A stretch of DNA of 64,000 nt from Prorocentrum cordatum. Lineage: Eukaryota; Sar; Dinophyceae; Prorocentrales; Prorocentraceae. The stretch's first letter is position 1, and every line of letters starts with the position of its first letter. The translations under genes and the position numbers were made by a program. The DNA lies in the NCBI GenBank assembly GCA_963575745.1, contig CAUYUJ010000750.1, positions 18,501-82,500 of the forward strand, read 5' to 3'. The notes beneath the pieces were generated by a model. That model saw only the letters and a list, made by a program, of their open reading frames with translations. It had not been told where the DNA came from and made no database searches. Shown one piece after another: positions 11,506 through 22,569 of the stretch.

Positions 11506-12000
11506 AAACACCGCCGACCCGGGTTAGGAGGTCGGCCCTGCCAGGTCAAGGGTGCCCTCGCGTCCTGTGTCTCGCGACCCATGCCTCCTACGGTCCCGTG
11601 GCAGTGTGGCCCTCGTCCTCTCGCGTGTCCTGTCCAGTCGAGTCCGACGGCGTGCCCCTCGGCCGAGCCCGGAGGGCGCACGCACACCTCTCCTGGGGCC
11701 TGGGCGCGGGCCGGCCAGGAGCGGCGCGGTGCCCCGCGGGCCCCCCCCTCCCCTCGGCGGGAGGGGAAGCGATACCAACACCACCAGGGGGCCCACCTCC
11801 AGCGAGGAGGTCCACGATGCCTCCCCGAGCTGGATGCTGGGGATGTCTCGAGCGAGGGGGAGAGGGGGGGGGGCACACCACCGGGGAGACTCCCCTGGCC
11901 TCCTCGCACCTCCTCGCCCTGCTGGTGTTGTTGTGGCCTTTCCTTGTCCCCCCCCCTCCACAGGGGGTCGGGAGAGCACCCCATGATGCCTACCTCGTTT
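11506..12000. other. GC-rich unique DNA, no gene recognised
   Basis: Long overlapping open frames are present on both strands because stop codons are rare in this composition. No domain was seen. Confidence 0.4.
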
Positions 12001-12163
12001 TGAGTCGGGCGCGTCCCTCTCCAGGAGGCATATTCAAGAATAGTAAAGCAAATAGTCAGGGGACGTTGTTTTAACATTATTTCCTGACCAGTTTGGGGTA
12101 TTGTTTGCCAATTTTTCGTTTTTCGTCCAAAATCCGCCTGTAGGGGGACACGCCCGACCTAAG
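12001..12163 (+). mobile_element. Family A element, copy A2
   Basis: Left end GTCGGGCGCGTCCC then CAGGAGG; right end CCGCCTGTAGGGGGACACG and CCCGACCTAAG. The core contains AATAGTAAAGCAAATAGTC and GGGGACGTTG. It is followed within 7 bp by element E1. Confidence 0.85.
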
Positions 12164-12169
12164 CCTAGT

Positions 12170-12361
12170 TCAGGCGATCGCAGACACGGATCAAGGGGGC
12201 GTGGATTCGCGACGGGTCTCGTTTCCATGGGAAATCGCACATTGTCGCCGCAGAGCGAGGCGACGATGGCCGTATTCTTGGGGGAGGGCACCTCCCCCGA
12301 TCCAAGGAAGTGGCGACCGCGCGCCGAATCCATGGAACGCTAACCCATGTTTGCGCACCCC
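12170..12361 (+). mobile_element. Family E element, copy E1
   Basis: The left terminus (TCAGGCGATCGCAGACACGG) and right terminus (ending CCATGTTTGCGCACCC) are inverted copies of each other. The interior holds GGATTCGCGACGGGTC and GGGAGGGCACC. It is closely similar to E2 at 33112-33302. Confidence 0.8.
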
Positions 12362-12539
12362 CGACGAGTGTCCGCTCCTTCCCTCGACCTCCTCCCCCCT
12401 CCCAGGATGGCACCGAGCCCCTCCTGCCGCGCCCCTGCACTCCCCTCCCGCATCCCCCCCCCCGCCCCCGCCCCCCCCCGCCGCCCAGTTCTTCCCCCGT
12501 CGCCCATCGCCCCCATCCGCCTTCCGCCTCGCATGCCCC

Positions 12540-12712
12540 TCAGCCTACGAAGTTTGCTGCATGCAGCTGGTTTCGGCCCCACCGAGGGGCTCATTCCTCG
12601 ATACATTGCCGCCTCCGGCGCCGGGAGGCGCCGGGAGAATCAGCTACGTGAGCTGATCCTCAACCCCCCCCTTTGCTATCCCCCCCTTCCGCCCGACCCG
12701 AATTTCCCACCT
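12540..12712 (+). mobile_element. Family D element, copy D2
   Basis: Has the D core (GCTGCATGCAGCTGGTTTC, GGCGCCGGGAGG) and the 3' end CCTTTGCTATCCCCCC. The 5' end is diverged or truncated compared with D3. Confidence 0.7.
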
Positions 12713-12890
12713 CTCCCCTCTCCTCGAGCTTCTCGGCGCCCCGCCGACCCCGCGGGGCCCGCGTGCTCGAGTGCCGCGGCGGCCCCGGGCCCGTCTCCGA
12801 GAGGACCCTCGCGCGCCGCTGGGAGCGCGCCTTGCCTGGCGGGCCCGCGCTCGCCAGTGGCAGACGCGCCGTCCTCCTCCTCCTCCTCTC

Positions 12891-13050
12891 AGGAGGGGAA
12901 AAACACACAGACACAATTAATCGTCGACTCCCAGGAAAATATGGGAAAATATGGGAAGTGGGGGGGAAGACAGAAACCCAGAAAATATGAGAAAATATGG
13001 GGGATATTTTTATTTGTGTGTATTTATTTGTGTGTCCCAGGGCCCCTTCA
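12891..13050 (+). mobile_element. Family N element, copy N1
   Basis: Starts GGAGGGGAAAAACACACAG and ends TTTGTGTGTCCCAGGGCC; the ends are partly inverted (GGGACACACAAA against GGGGAAAAACACACA). The interior is AT-rich with repeated GAAAATATGGG. Other copies are at 35040 and 54021. Confidence 0.75.
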
Positions 13051-13090
13051 TCCTCCTCCTCCTCCTCCTCCTCCTCGTCCTCGTCCTCGA
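13050..13090. repeat. (CTC)n array
   Basis: Short CTC/CTCGTC run directly at the end of element N1. Confidence 0.85.
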
Positions 13091-13139
13091 GCCTCTGCGC
13101 TCGCTCTCCCCACGCTCGCGAGCAGGTCTCCCAGCCCCC

Positions 13140-13275
13140 CCAAAGAGCCCCAAGAGGGCTCGAAGACTCCCCAATCGATTCTCAAGAGGGCCCCAAGAAG
13201 GCCTCAAGAGGGCCCCCAGAGGGCCCCACGATGGCGCCCAAACCTTTTCTTTTGGAGCGATGGGGCCCAAGATGA
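13140..13275 (-). repeat. CTTGGGG ladder repeat L3 (minus orientation)
   Basis: CCCCAAGAGGGC and variants recur, so the ladder motif runs on the minus strand here. It is the only clear reverse-oriented ladder in the window. Confidence 0.7.
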
Positions 13276-13304
13276 CCCCAAGAGGTCACCCCGCCCGCCG
13301 TTCC

Positions 13305-13438
13305 CTTGGCATCGCTCGGACGTGTGCATTTTGCCTCGGCGGGAGCCATCGAGGGGACCATCCTGGGCCATCGAGCAAAAGAAAACACGCGCACGAAGCC
13401 GAAGCATGCACGGGACATGGACGTCCGAGCGACGGCAA
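13305..13438 (+). mobile_element. Family M element, copy M1
   Basis: Terminal inverted repeats TTGGCATCGCTCGGACGT (left) and ACGTCCGAGCGACGGCAA (right). The interior includes CGCGCACGAAGCCGAAG, shared with M2 at 38690. It has no coding capacity. Confidence 0.75.
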
Positions 13439-13647
13439 GTTCCCCGCCCCCCGCCCCTCCGCACTCCGCCCCGCCTGGTGACGCAGCACCCGCAGAAAGG
13501 GCAGAAGCGCTGGCGCACAGAGCGCCTCCTCGGTGCGCGCACCGCCGCGCCGCCGCGCAGCCTCGCGAGCGGCCAGGGACCCGCGCCGCCCTCCCCCCCC
13601 CGCTATACCCCTCTCCCTGCTGTACCCCGGCGCCTCCCCGGGCCGGC

Positions 13648-13785
13648 CGAGGAGGAGGAGGAGGAGACGGAGGAGGAGGAGGAGGAGGAGGAGGAGGAGG
13701 AGGAGGAGGAGGAGGAGGAGGAGGAGGAGGAGGAGGAGCAGCAGGAGCAGGAGGAGGAGGAGGAGGAGGAGCGACGAGGAGCGAG
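13648..13785. repeat. (GGA)n array
   Basis: About 135 bp of GGA with a few GCA/GAC interruptions. It creates poly-Glu, poly-Arg and poly-Gly frames, including the middle of a 611-codon spurious frame starting at 12347. Confidence 0.9.
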
Positions 13786-14690
13786 GAGGAGCCACGAGGG
13801 GCGACGAGGAGCGCGCAGCGGGGCGGAGCGGGGAAGAGGAGGAGGAGGAGGCCGAGGAGCGAGAGCGAGTCCCCGGAGGTGGGCTCCGTGTGCCACGTGC
13901 CCACCGCGCCGCACACGCCGCGCAGCCGCGGCCTCGGCGGCCTCCGCGCGGCCCCGCCCCGCCCCGCGCGGGCCACGCGCGGGAGGTCCGGGCGAGCTGC
14001 GGCTTCTGCGGCGGTGGCCTCGCGCGGCCTCTGCGCGGCGGCGGCGCCTCGAGGTGGACCCCTTCGGGGCCTCTGCGTACAGTGCCGTTTTTTTATGCAA
14101 AAGCAGCGAGGAGTTCATGTATCAACTTATTCATACATTGATCCTTAACGAATCCTATATGTTCAAAAATCCCATGTCTTAAAAACTGCCCTGTAGCCTC
14201 GACGGTCCCTCGGTGGCCGCGCAGGCAGCTGGGGTCGGGACGGCGCCCGGGGCCAGTCCGGGGGCGGAATTGGGACGGGAGTGGCCCTCCTGCCTCGCCG
14301 CGGGCACTCGATGTGGAACGCCCTCGGGGTGCCCGCGGGCCCCGCGATTGGGCGCCAGATCCATGCGAAAGCTGAGCTTCAGAGCCCTGGGGGATCTCCG
14401 AGAGCAGATCTGTGGCAAGCTTGATCGGCCCGCGCAGCGACAGAAGCCCTGACCCGACAGCCTGGGGACTCTGTTTTTCTCGGCGGCAGGACGAGAAGTC
14501 GCGGTTCGCGCGCCGCGAAGCGCAACGCTGGGCGGCATCGGTCGTAAGATGGATGGGGCAAGCGCAGACCGTAGGATAAGGCGCGCTGCGCGCCGACCAT
14601 CACTAGCCTGACACATGCCATTATTCTTATGATGTGCCTCTCGCTTCGCGGGGTGCACGCCCGGAGCACGTGCAGTCCAGACGTTGTGGG
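13786..14690. other. GC-rich DNA, no gene recognised
   Basis: Contains a short AT-rich stretch at 14090-14180. No domain or repeat family was seen. Confidence 0.35.
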
Positions 14691-14694
14691 GCCT

Positions 14695-14995
14695 GGTGGA
14701 AGCCTCTTTGGGGCCTCTTGGAATCTCGTGGGCTTCTTGGGGCCTCTTGGGGCCTCATGGGGGCGTCTCGGGCCGTCTTGGGGCGCTCTTGCGCCCTTTG
14801 GCTCCTTCGGAGGCCATCCTGTGTCCCTTTCGCGGCCGCCTTAGGGCTCTCTTAGGGGTCCTCTTGGGCCGTCTTGGGGGCCTCTTGGACCGTCCCGGCG
14901 GCCTCTTTGGGCCGTCTTGCGGCTTTCTTGGGCAGTCTTGGGGTCCTTTTGGGGGCCTCTGGGGCCGTCCTGGGACCGTTTTGGAGGCTGCCCGG
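14695..14995 (+). repeat. CTTGGGG ladder repeat L4
   Basis: GGGGCCTCTTGGGGCC and GCCGTCTTGGGGG repeat through about 300 bp. It ends directly before the remnant of LINE 1. Confidence 0.8.
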
Positions 14996-15039
14996 TCCGT
15001 CGCGAACCTTGAAGGATGGAAAAAAGAGAGCGCTACAAT

Positions 15040-16690
15040 CTTCCAAAACCCTAAGGAAGAACCACGGTCCCCCAGAGGTCCCCCAGCGGCTGGAACAACC
15101 GGGCAGGATGGCGGCACTCCTCCTTTCACAGCCTCTGAAGCCTGGGAGGAATTCATAGCTTTGACGCGGGGTAGAGCTGCTGACCGGGCTGCAATCTCCA
15201 GCACAATTTTCAAACATGGTGGACAGAAGTTCTAATCGACATGGTCGCTTTATTTTTTCAACGACATTATCAATCCAGGCGGAATCACCCGAGAGAGTTG
15301 GAATTCATCATTCGATGCAGTATTGTTGAAAGATGGCAACGCCAAGCTGCCTTCCAACTACCGGCCTATCACTATCATCCCGCTGCTATACACATTGTTC
15401 AGCCGCCTAATCAGACGGCGTCTCATAGCAATGGGAAAAACAGGCCGGGTTCAGGGCGATTTACAACACGGACGATCATCTATTCGTTTCTGTTTTATGG
15501 CGAGTGAAATGTGACGAGTGGCGGCAGCAACTGTGGGTGGCTGCGCTGGACTTCAAAAAGGCAGTCGGTAGCATTCCACACGATAGTATTTGGGCTGCGC
15601 TGCGAGAGCAAGGTGTTCCTATTCTTTACATGTCATTATTGCAGAACTTAATCAAACTGGCGCCATTATTAATTTGGACAAGACGAGCAGAGATGTCCCA
15701 ATCCGCCAGGGGACGAAGCAAAGGGACCCGCCAAGCCCGACTCTTTGTAATGCTGCAATCGAGTTTTTACTCCAGCCACTAAAATCCCGATTGCTGTCAA
15801 ATTCTTGTGGTTCTTTGCTTGGGGACCGGCGGGTGACAAATCCACGTTTTGCAGACGACGTCATGTTAGTGAGTAACACGCTGGCAGGCTTGAAGATGAT
15901 GCTGGGGGACGTGGCGGCGGCGTGCAGCTTGCACGAATTTGCCGACGAGGGGGGGCGAAATTGCGCAACAAAAGCGTCTCAGTGCGTGGCATTGACATCG
16001 AACTAATCAAAATAAGAGACACCGTACATATTTCGGAAGAAAGATCTCGTTCCAGGGCGCCCACAAGACGGAGTTAGACAACCGGATGCGCAGTGCTTGG
16101 CAAACGTTTTATGCGTTCAAGGACGAGATGACGATCAATAAGTATCCAATCAACACCAAGGTGCGCCTTTTCGAGTCCGTGGTCACTCCGTGCGCACTGC
16201 ATGGTTCGTCGTGTTGGACGCCCGCGGCAGACTTAGAGCAGGTCTTGGTCAAAACACATCGCCACATTTTACGAATGGTGATTGGTTGTGGCAGGCGCCA
16301 GATCCCAACCGCTTTTCCTTCCAAGTCGTTCCCGGGTCCTGCTTGTTCGATTTCGTCTTCTGGTGACATGTTTGACGACGAGGCGGAGGGGGAGGACGGG
16401 AGGAATATATTATTGAGTCTTGTGCTGCTTGGTTGCAAAGGGCGGCGCAGAACATCGAGCAACAATTGGACGCGCTGGGCGCATCTGATTGGAAAAGGCA
16501 ACACAGGAGACGCAAGTGGCACCGAGTCGGAACGCTGCTGCAATCCGAACAGCACAGTGCTCACACGCATTGTTGTTTTGGGAGCCGGGGAGCACGCTTG
16601 CAGGAGAGAGCGTACGGGACGGCCCCCCGAATATGGGAAGATGGTCTTACGCAGGCGTGCGCATCATATTCAGGGCCGGGCCTCAACTGG
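15040..16690 (+). mobile_element. LINE 1: truncated non-LTR retrotransposon (RT to C-terminus)
   Basis: Only the 3' half of ORF2 is present. Pieces in order are: a pre-RT segment (15120-15300), fingers (15323-15510), palm (15504-15990), thumb/connection (16086-16330) and a C-terminal segment (16433-16600). They alternate between two frames, so at least four frameshifts are needed. No endonuclease domain and no ORF1 are present upstream, where a ladder repeat begins instead. This fits a 5'-truncated, old LINE insertion. Confidence 0.85.
15310..16330 (+). pseudogene. LINE reverse transcriptase remnant
   Basis: Fingers motif LLKDGNAKLPSNYRPITIIP (from about 15320) is followed, after a frameshift, by the first palm motif ALDFKKAVGSIPHDSIW (about 15546-15597), then RQGTKQRDP (template grip), then NPRFADDVMLV with the catalytic FADD box at about 15848-15859. 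The thumb region carries KVRLFESVVTPCALHGSSCW (16160-16220). The aspartates of the active site survive but the frame is broken between every pair of motifs. The product would have been the RT used for target-primed reverse transcription. Confidence 0.85.
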
Positions 16691-16904
16691 AAAGCTTGCG
16701 CTTCTGACAGCCAGGTGTGGGGGAGTCTGGAGATGTGCGACGCGGGCCTCTGACCGAAACTATCGTCTTCCGTGCCACCGTTGCCTGGGGCGGGTCCACC
16801 CGCTCTCCGGCAGCGCACCGCTCTCCCCTTCGCTGGGGCCAGCCTTCTGGCTGTGCAGAGCGAGTCCGAGTCGGAGTCAAGAAAAAACCTCGAGATTGGC
16901 CCCT

Positions 16905-17055
16905 GGAGGCGCTGTTGGGGGTCCTCTTGGGGCCCTCTTGGGCCTTCTTGGGGGCTTTTAGGCCCTTTTAGAGCCATCTTGGGCCGTCTTGGGGTCGTTT
17001 TGGCCCGCCTAGAGGCCAACTCTTGAGCTGTCTTGAGCCGTTTTGAGCCCAAGAG
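16905..17055 (+). repeat. CTTGGGG ladder repeat L5
   Basis: GGGGGTCCTCTTGGGGCC and related blocks, plus strand. Confidence 0.75.
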
Positions 17056-17689
17056 GCCCCAGGGGCCCAAATCATTTATTTTCCACAGGTTCTTGTGGGT
17101 ATCGAGCCCCGCAAGGGGTCCGTCACGCTTGGGTCCGTCCGGCGCTACTCCAGGGGGGTGGGGTGTGTGGGGAGACGTGATATTGCAAAACGCCAGAAGT
17201 TGTAGATTTCGTGTGCAGTCAATGGGTACTTTGGATCCAATGCATTACAGCATCGCCGGAACCGCCTCCGGCAACACATCATTTGTGGACGTCGGTTTTT
17301 GAGGTTTGCGCCACATCCGCCGACCCCTTGGAGCGCTCTGGGGGCACATCGGGCCACCGTGCGCGCCGATAACACCACCGAGCGGATACGACCACCAACC
17401 GCATTCCCTTTTGAAACTTATGTGTTTCGCTTCTTGGGGCTCTCGTGGGGTCTCCGAAATGCCGAGGTGTCCCAGTGGACTGCTGGAGTGCAGGACGTAT
17501 TCTCCCTTCTGCATCTTCGAGCGGCGATGAGAGCTTGAGACAAGTTTGGGTCAGGTGGAAGTTGGGCGGGAGAAAAAAGCATGAGGGAGGAAGACTAAAG
17601 GGGAGGGAGGAGGATGGAGAGGGGAGGGGCTGAGGCGGTTGAGGGACAGGGGGAGGAATAGGAGGCGTAGGGGAACAGGAGGAGGAGGC
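17056..17689. other. No gene recognised
   Basis: Unique DNA without identifiable domain. Purine-rich towards its right end. Confidence 0.35.
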
Positions 17690-17905
17690 TGAGGTGGAGG
17701 AAGAGGAGAAGGATGAGCAGGAGGAGGAGGAGGAGGAAGAGGGGGAGGAGGAGGAGGAGGAGGAGGAGAAACACGAAAATGAAGGGGACGAGGATAAGGA
17801 GGAGGAGGAGGTGGAGGAGCAGGAAAAGGAGGAAATGGAGGCGGAGCAAGAGGAAGAGGACAAAAGGAAGAGGAGGAGGGGGCGGAAAAAAGAAGCAGGA
17901 GGAGG
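17690..17905. repeat. Impure (GGA/GAA)n array
   Basis: Purine-only tract with many interruptions. The plus frame reads Glu-rich. Older or less homogenised than the pure GGA arrays. Confidence 0.85.
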
Positions 17906-18525
17906 ACAAAGACATCCGCATGAGGGGGTACAACGTCTGAACACCGACTCAGGTGACTGATGCTCCTTAGTCAAAATCCCCTGCGATCTGGTGTTCTACA
18001 GCCCTGCCTTCTCACTAGGGCCGGCAGGGGGCAGGCCACGTAGCTCAAGGGCCGAGCTCCGAAGTGGCCCCGTAAGATGGCTCGCTACCTTACATCACGA
18101 GTCCCATCGGGTCAGTGCGGGGGGAACGGCTGCTGGCCCTGCCGCGTGCCCTAGGGGAGGGGGCGCGCAGGCTTATCAGGGCGCCCAAGCCACGGGGGGG
18201 GGGAGACGACGACAAGACCTCAAAAGGAGGAGAGGGGGGAGAGACGGAAGGCCCGAGACCCCTAATTCTTGCTGGGGAGCTGCGTTTTCTACAGTTTGAA
18301 TTCCGTGCTCCCTTCTCCCGCTCGGCTCTTTTCTCGGTCGTTCCGAGAGATGTCCCATGTATTGTCACATTTGTCTTTTGGGCCAACGAGGAACACATCG
18401 GTGGGTTTCTTGCAGATCGTTTTTTCCCCACATCCAAAGTGGGCTTCTTGTTTTCTCTGCACACCCCGCGCAGGAACACTCACCCCACCCCCTCTCCTCT
18501 TCTGCCTTCGCACACTCACTCACCC
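17906..18525. other. No gene recognised
   Basis: GC-rich unique DNA. Frames are open but without a recognisable motif. Confidence 0.35.
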
Positions 18526-18634
18526 ACTCATCATCATCACCACTCACTCACACTCACACTCACTCACGCTCTCTCATCATCAACATCAGCATCATCACTC
18601 GCGCTCTCTCACACGCTCAGTCACTCACATACTC

Positions 18635-18695
<61 letters not shown>

Positions 18696-18710
18696 CTCGC
18701 ACTCTGTCAC
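18526..18710. repeat. CAC/CAT microsatellite
   Basis: CACTCA-type repeats pass into a pure CAT/ATC tract at about 18632-18693. Frames read poly-His, poly-Ile or poly-Ser. Confidence 0.9.
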
Positions 18711-18737
18711 ACGCTTACTCATTCACATACTCACCTG

Positions 18738-19210
18738 GAGGAAGTCTCAGGCGTGAGTTCGTCTGTGAGTGAATTGTGAGGAAGTCTCAGGCGGGAGCCC
18801 CGTCCCTATGGGGCCCGCAGATCACGTTGGTAATCCGAGCGGGTCATGCAAACCTTGTAACTGTCGTCACTTTTTGGGCTCCTCAAGCTTGAGTACGGAG
18901 GAAGTCTCAGGCGGGAACTTCGTCTGTGAGTGAATTGCGAGGAAGTCACAGGCGGGAACCCCTCCCTATGGGGCCCGCGCTTCACGTTGGTAATCCGAGC
19001 GGGTCATCCAAACCCTGTAACTGTCGCCGCGCTTGGGCTCTTCAGGCTTGAATTTGGAGGAAGTCTCAGGCGGGAGCCTCGTCTGTGAGTGAAGTGTGAG
19101 GAAGTCTCAGGCGGGAGCCCCCTCCCTATGGGGCCCGCAGATCATGTTGGTAATCCGAGCGGGTCATCCAAACCTTCTAACTGTCGTCACTTTTGGGCTC
19201 TCGCGCTGCC
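18738..19210 (+). repeat. Tandem array, three units of about 159 bp
   Basis: Each unit is made of a short block (GAGGAAGTCTCAGGCGGG then GTCTGTGAGTGAATTG, about 40 bp) and a long block with the same start followed by CCCTATGGGGCCCGC and GGTAATCCGAGCGGGTCAT (about 118 bp). Units begin near 18738, 18898 and 19057. The blocks are more alike between units than within them. Confidence 0.85.
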
Positions 19211-19462
19211 GGAACGCCATTCCCGGGCCACATTGTGCATGCCCGGAGCCAACTGTAGGCCACTTCGTGTTCTTCGTGTTCCCAGAACACCATTCCCGGG
19301 CCACATTTTGAAACCCCGGAGCCAACTGTAGGCCACTTCGTGTTCTTCCTGTTCCCAGAACACCACTCCCGGGCCACATTCTGGATGTCCGGAACCAACT
19401 GTAGGCCACTTTGTGTTCGTCGTGTTCCCAGAGCGTCATTCCCGGGCCACATTTGTGAATTT
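19211..19462 (+). repeat. Tandem array, about 75-bp unit, 3.4 copies
   Basis: CATTCCCGGGCCACATT and GGAGCCAACTGTAGGCCACT recur at 74-76 bp spacing (starts near 19214, 19290, 19364, 19437). The array ends 200 bp before the open reading frame at 19662, so a promoter or leader role is possible but not shown. Confidence 0.85.
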
Positions 19463-19661
19463 CGAATCCGACGAGGGTCCTCAGGGATGAACACGCGTGC
19501 TCGTCGCGACGCTCGGCGTCTGGGCGTGCCCCTCGTTTTCCTGCAGGCCGTTGACGAGTGCGGCACGATTCAGGGCGATCCCGACGCGGGTCGGCGCCTC
19601 CTGAACGTCCCGAACATGCACAATACGGGGGACATCCACGGCGTCTTGCCGGCCCGTCGGC

Positions 19662-20360
19662 ATGGAGGTGCGGTTCACGGCAGCGCAGGAAGAGCTGAAG
19701 AAGAAGTTGGGGCTCGTGCAGGAGCAACGGGCCACCATCGTGTCTTTCGAGTTCCACCACGAGGACGAGCAGCGGCACGAGGAGTGCTCGGCAGGCCAGC
19801 TCTTTCGCCCCCGCTTCCTACCGCAGGGAATCTGGCTGCAGGTACACGGCTTCAAGGAGTCTCCGATCTACCAGGAGGTCGCCGAGGTGCTGCGACAGGG
19901 CGCCGAAGACGCCGACGACGACGGCCAGGCCGAGGCGCGGGCGTGGAGTTTGCTGATGTTCAGGCCCAGCGAAAAGGAGTTCACATGGCAGAGCTCGGGG
20001 CCGCACAACGTGCGCCGCTCGGGGTTCACCCTGACCCACGCGTCCTACCTGACCTCCACGCTGTCGCAGGGCCAGACGCTGCGCAAGGGCGTCACCATCG
20101 ACTGCGCGAGAGACGAGGACGCTGGCCGCACGGGCACGTCTGACGAGCAGTGGTGGCTGCACCTCCACGTCATGCGCTCCCGCGCCACGTGCATGCGGAA
20201 CATGCTGATCCTGCGGCCGCCGCCGCGGGAGTTCCTGGAGCGAGGGCCGCCACCAGCGTCCTTGCGGAAGGCGCTCCTGGAGTTCGACAAGAAAGCGGTT
20301 TTGTCAAGGGCGGAGGCGAAGCAGCTCGCGGCAGAGCTGGGCGTCGTGCTGCCCGCCTGA
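19662..20360 (+). CDS. Hypothetical protein, 232 aa, likely real gene or exon
   Basis: This is the best intact coding frame of the window: 232 codons, mostly G or C in the third position, mixed amino acid composition, and no low-complexity bias. The start ATG follows GTCGGC; the frame is open only 57 bases further upstream, to a stop at 19602, and contains no other ATG. Residues 1-30 are charged and probably helical (EELKKKLGLVQEQRA). A middle segment has GIWLQVHGFKESPIYQEVAEVL, and a later one DEQWWLHLHVMRSRATCMRN. The end (LSRAEAKQLAAELGVVLPA) is alpha-helical. No signal peptide or membrane segment is seen. No family is recognised. It may be a single-exon gene or the last exon of a longer one. 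The 3' flank (20361-20480) carries imperfect repeats of GCGGGGTTG. Confidence 0.7.
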   Translation: MEVRFTAAQEELKKKLGLVQEQRATIVSFEFHHEDEQRHEECSAGQLFRPRFLPQGIWLQVHGFKESPIYQEVAEVLRQGAEDADDDGQAEARAWSLLMFRPSEKEFTWQSSGPHNVRRSGFTLTHASYLTSTLSQGQTLRKGVTIDCARDEDAGRTGTSDEQWWLHLHVMRSRATCMRNMLILRPPPREFLERGPPPASLRKALLEFDKKAVLSRAEAKQLAAELGVVLPA

Positions 20361-20749
20361 GCGCGGCTGCGCCCCGCTCGAAGCCCGCGGGGTTGTCCCA
20401 GCGGCTTGGTCTTGCGCGCAAGCGGCTCGCGGGGTTGCCCCGACAGCCTGGCCCGCGGGTTTGCCCCAACGGCTGCGCGACGTGGCCATGCCGAACGCGC
20501 CTGTGCTGGCCGAGGCGGCGACGGCGCCGATGAAAACCGACGCGCGCGCTCGTGCAATGGAAAGGCGAGGCGGTGGCGGGGCGCGAAAAAAACAGGAGGG
20601 CGAGGTCGGGGGCAACGTAGGGAGCGGGGGGGGGGCCGCGCCAGGGCGAGAAGAATTATACGCCGAAGAGACAGTCAGGACGCCTCACCAACCACGAGGA
20701 CGACGGTGAGCGCTTTTTCCAGATTCGCCCAGAGGATTCTCATGCGGAG
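20361..20749. other. 3' flank of the 19662 frame; no further gene
   Basis: GC-rich with several CGCGGGGTTGYCCC-like short repeats. It may include a 3' untranslated region. Confidence 0.35.
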
Positions 20750-20884
20750 TCCTTCCGTCGGAGTAATTCCCCAACCATCCTGTGGGTCCTCGTTTTGAAG
20801 AGACGGTCCCCGCGTCCTCCTCCCCTCTCCTCTCCTCCTCTCCTCTCCTCCTTTCCTCCTCTCCTCTTCGCCCACCCAGTACAC

Positions 20885-22455
20885 CGTTCCCCGCACGCCC
20901 AATTCGGCACACCCCTCACACGCTTCGTGGCCCCATAGGGAGCCCCACCGAAGGCCCCAGCGCTGCCGCCCGCATGCGTCACCCACGCCCAATTCGGCAC
21001 ACCCCTCGCACGTTTTGTGGCCCCATAGGGAGCCCCACTGAAGGCCCCAATGCTGCCGCCCGCATGCGTCCCGCACACCCAATTCGGCACACCCGTCACA
21101 CGTTTCGTGGCCCCATAGGGAGCCCCACCGAAGGCCCCAATGCTGCCGCCCACATGCGTCACCCACACCCAATTCGGCACACCCCTCACACGTTTCGTGG
21201 CCCCATAGGGAGCCCCACCGAAGGCCCCAATGCTGCCGCCCGCATGAGTCCCGCAAGCCCAATTCAGCACACCCCTCACACGTTTCGTGGCCCCATAGGG
21301 AGCCCCACCGAAGGCCCCAGTGCTGCCGCCCGCATGCGCCCCGCACACCCAATTCGGCACACCCCTCACACGTTTCGTGGCCCCATAGGGAGCCCCGCCG
21401 AAGGCCCCAACGCTGCCGCCCGCATGCGTCCCGCACACCCAATTCGGCACACCCCTCACACGTTTCGTGGCCCCATAGGGAACCCCACCCCCAATGCTGC
21501 CGCCCGCATGCGTCCCGCACACCCAATTCGGCACACCCCTCACACGTTTCGTGGCCCCATAGGGAGCACCACAGAAGGCCCCAGTGCTGCCGCCCGCATG
21601 CGTCGCCAACACACAATTCGGCACACCCCTCACACGTTTCGTGGCCCCATAGGGAGCCCCACCGAAGGCCCCAGCGGGCCGCCCGCATGCGTCCCGCACA
21701 CCCAATTCGGCACACCCCTCACACGTTTCGTGGCCCCATAGGGAGCTCCACCGACGGCCCCAGTGGCGGCGCTCACATGCGCATGCGTCCCCTGCACCCA
21801 TTTCGGCACATCCCTGACAGGTTTCGTGGCCCCATCATCCACCGGAGGCCCCAGTGGCGGCGCTCACATGCGTCACCCACACCCACCCAATTCGGCACAC
21901 CCCTCACACGTTTCGTGGCCCCATAGGGAGCTCCACCGAAGGCCCAGCGGCCGCGCTCACATGCGTCCCGCCACCCATCCCGGCACGCCCCTCACAACAA
22001 CAGGTTTCGTGGCCCCATAGGGAGCTCCACCGAAGGCCCCAGTGGCACCGCCCGCATGCGTCACCACCCGCACCCAATTCGGCACACCCCTCACACGTTT
22101 CGTGGCCCCATAGAGAGCTGCACCGAAGGCCCCAGTGGCGGCGCTCACATGCGTCCCCGCCACACATCCCAGTACACCCCTCACGCGCTTCGTGGCCCCA
22201 TAGGGAGCTCCACCGAAGGCCCCAGTAGCGGCGCTTACATGCGTCTCCGCCACCCATCCCGGCCCCCCCCCCCCGCAGCAGCATCATGTTTCGGGGACCC
22301 ATAGGGAGCTCCACTGGAGGCCCCAGTGGCGGCCCGCACATGCGTTTCCGCCACCCATGTCGGCACGCCCCGCGCGTGTTTCATGTCCCCATAGGGAGCT
22401 TCGCCGAATGCCCCAGTGGCACCCATCTCGGCACACCCCTCACACGCTCCGTAGT
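20885..22455 (+). repeat. 90-bp tandem array, left arm, about 17 units
   Basis: Unit contains TTCGTGGCCCCATAGGGAGC, ACCGAAGGCCCCA and CCCAATTCGGCACACCCC. Outer units carry GCTGCCGCCCGCATGCG; inner ones carry GGCGGCGCTCACATGCG, so two subtypes are spatially separated. Because 90 is divisible by 3, every stop-free frame stays open across the array, which explains the long repetitive frames on both strands. Confidence 0.95.
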
Positions 22456-22460
22456 CGTAT

Positions 22461-22569
22461 GGGGAGTTCATTGAAGATGAAACCCGCAGCCGCGGTACTA
22501 ACAACTGCATGTGGTTGGGTTTTTCGCCAGGCTAATTTGAGTACCGTAGGGTACACTATTATAGGGTAG
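22461..22569. other. Spacer at the centre of the palindrome
   Basis: About 110 bp of unique DNA between the arms, including GGTACTAACAACTGC and a small palindrome GTACCGTAGGGTAC. No gene. It would be the loop if the arms paired. Confidence 0.8.

Noticed and set aside
12347-14182. 611-codon open frame
   Set aside because: It crosses D2, N1, a CTC array, ladder L3, M1 and a GGA array. Composition explains its length and no domain appears.
18526-18710. Poly-His reading frame in the CAT tract
   Set aside because: Microsatellite artefact, with poly-Ile and poly-Ser in the other phases.
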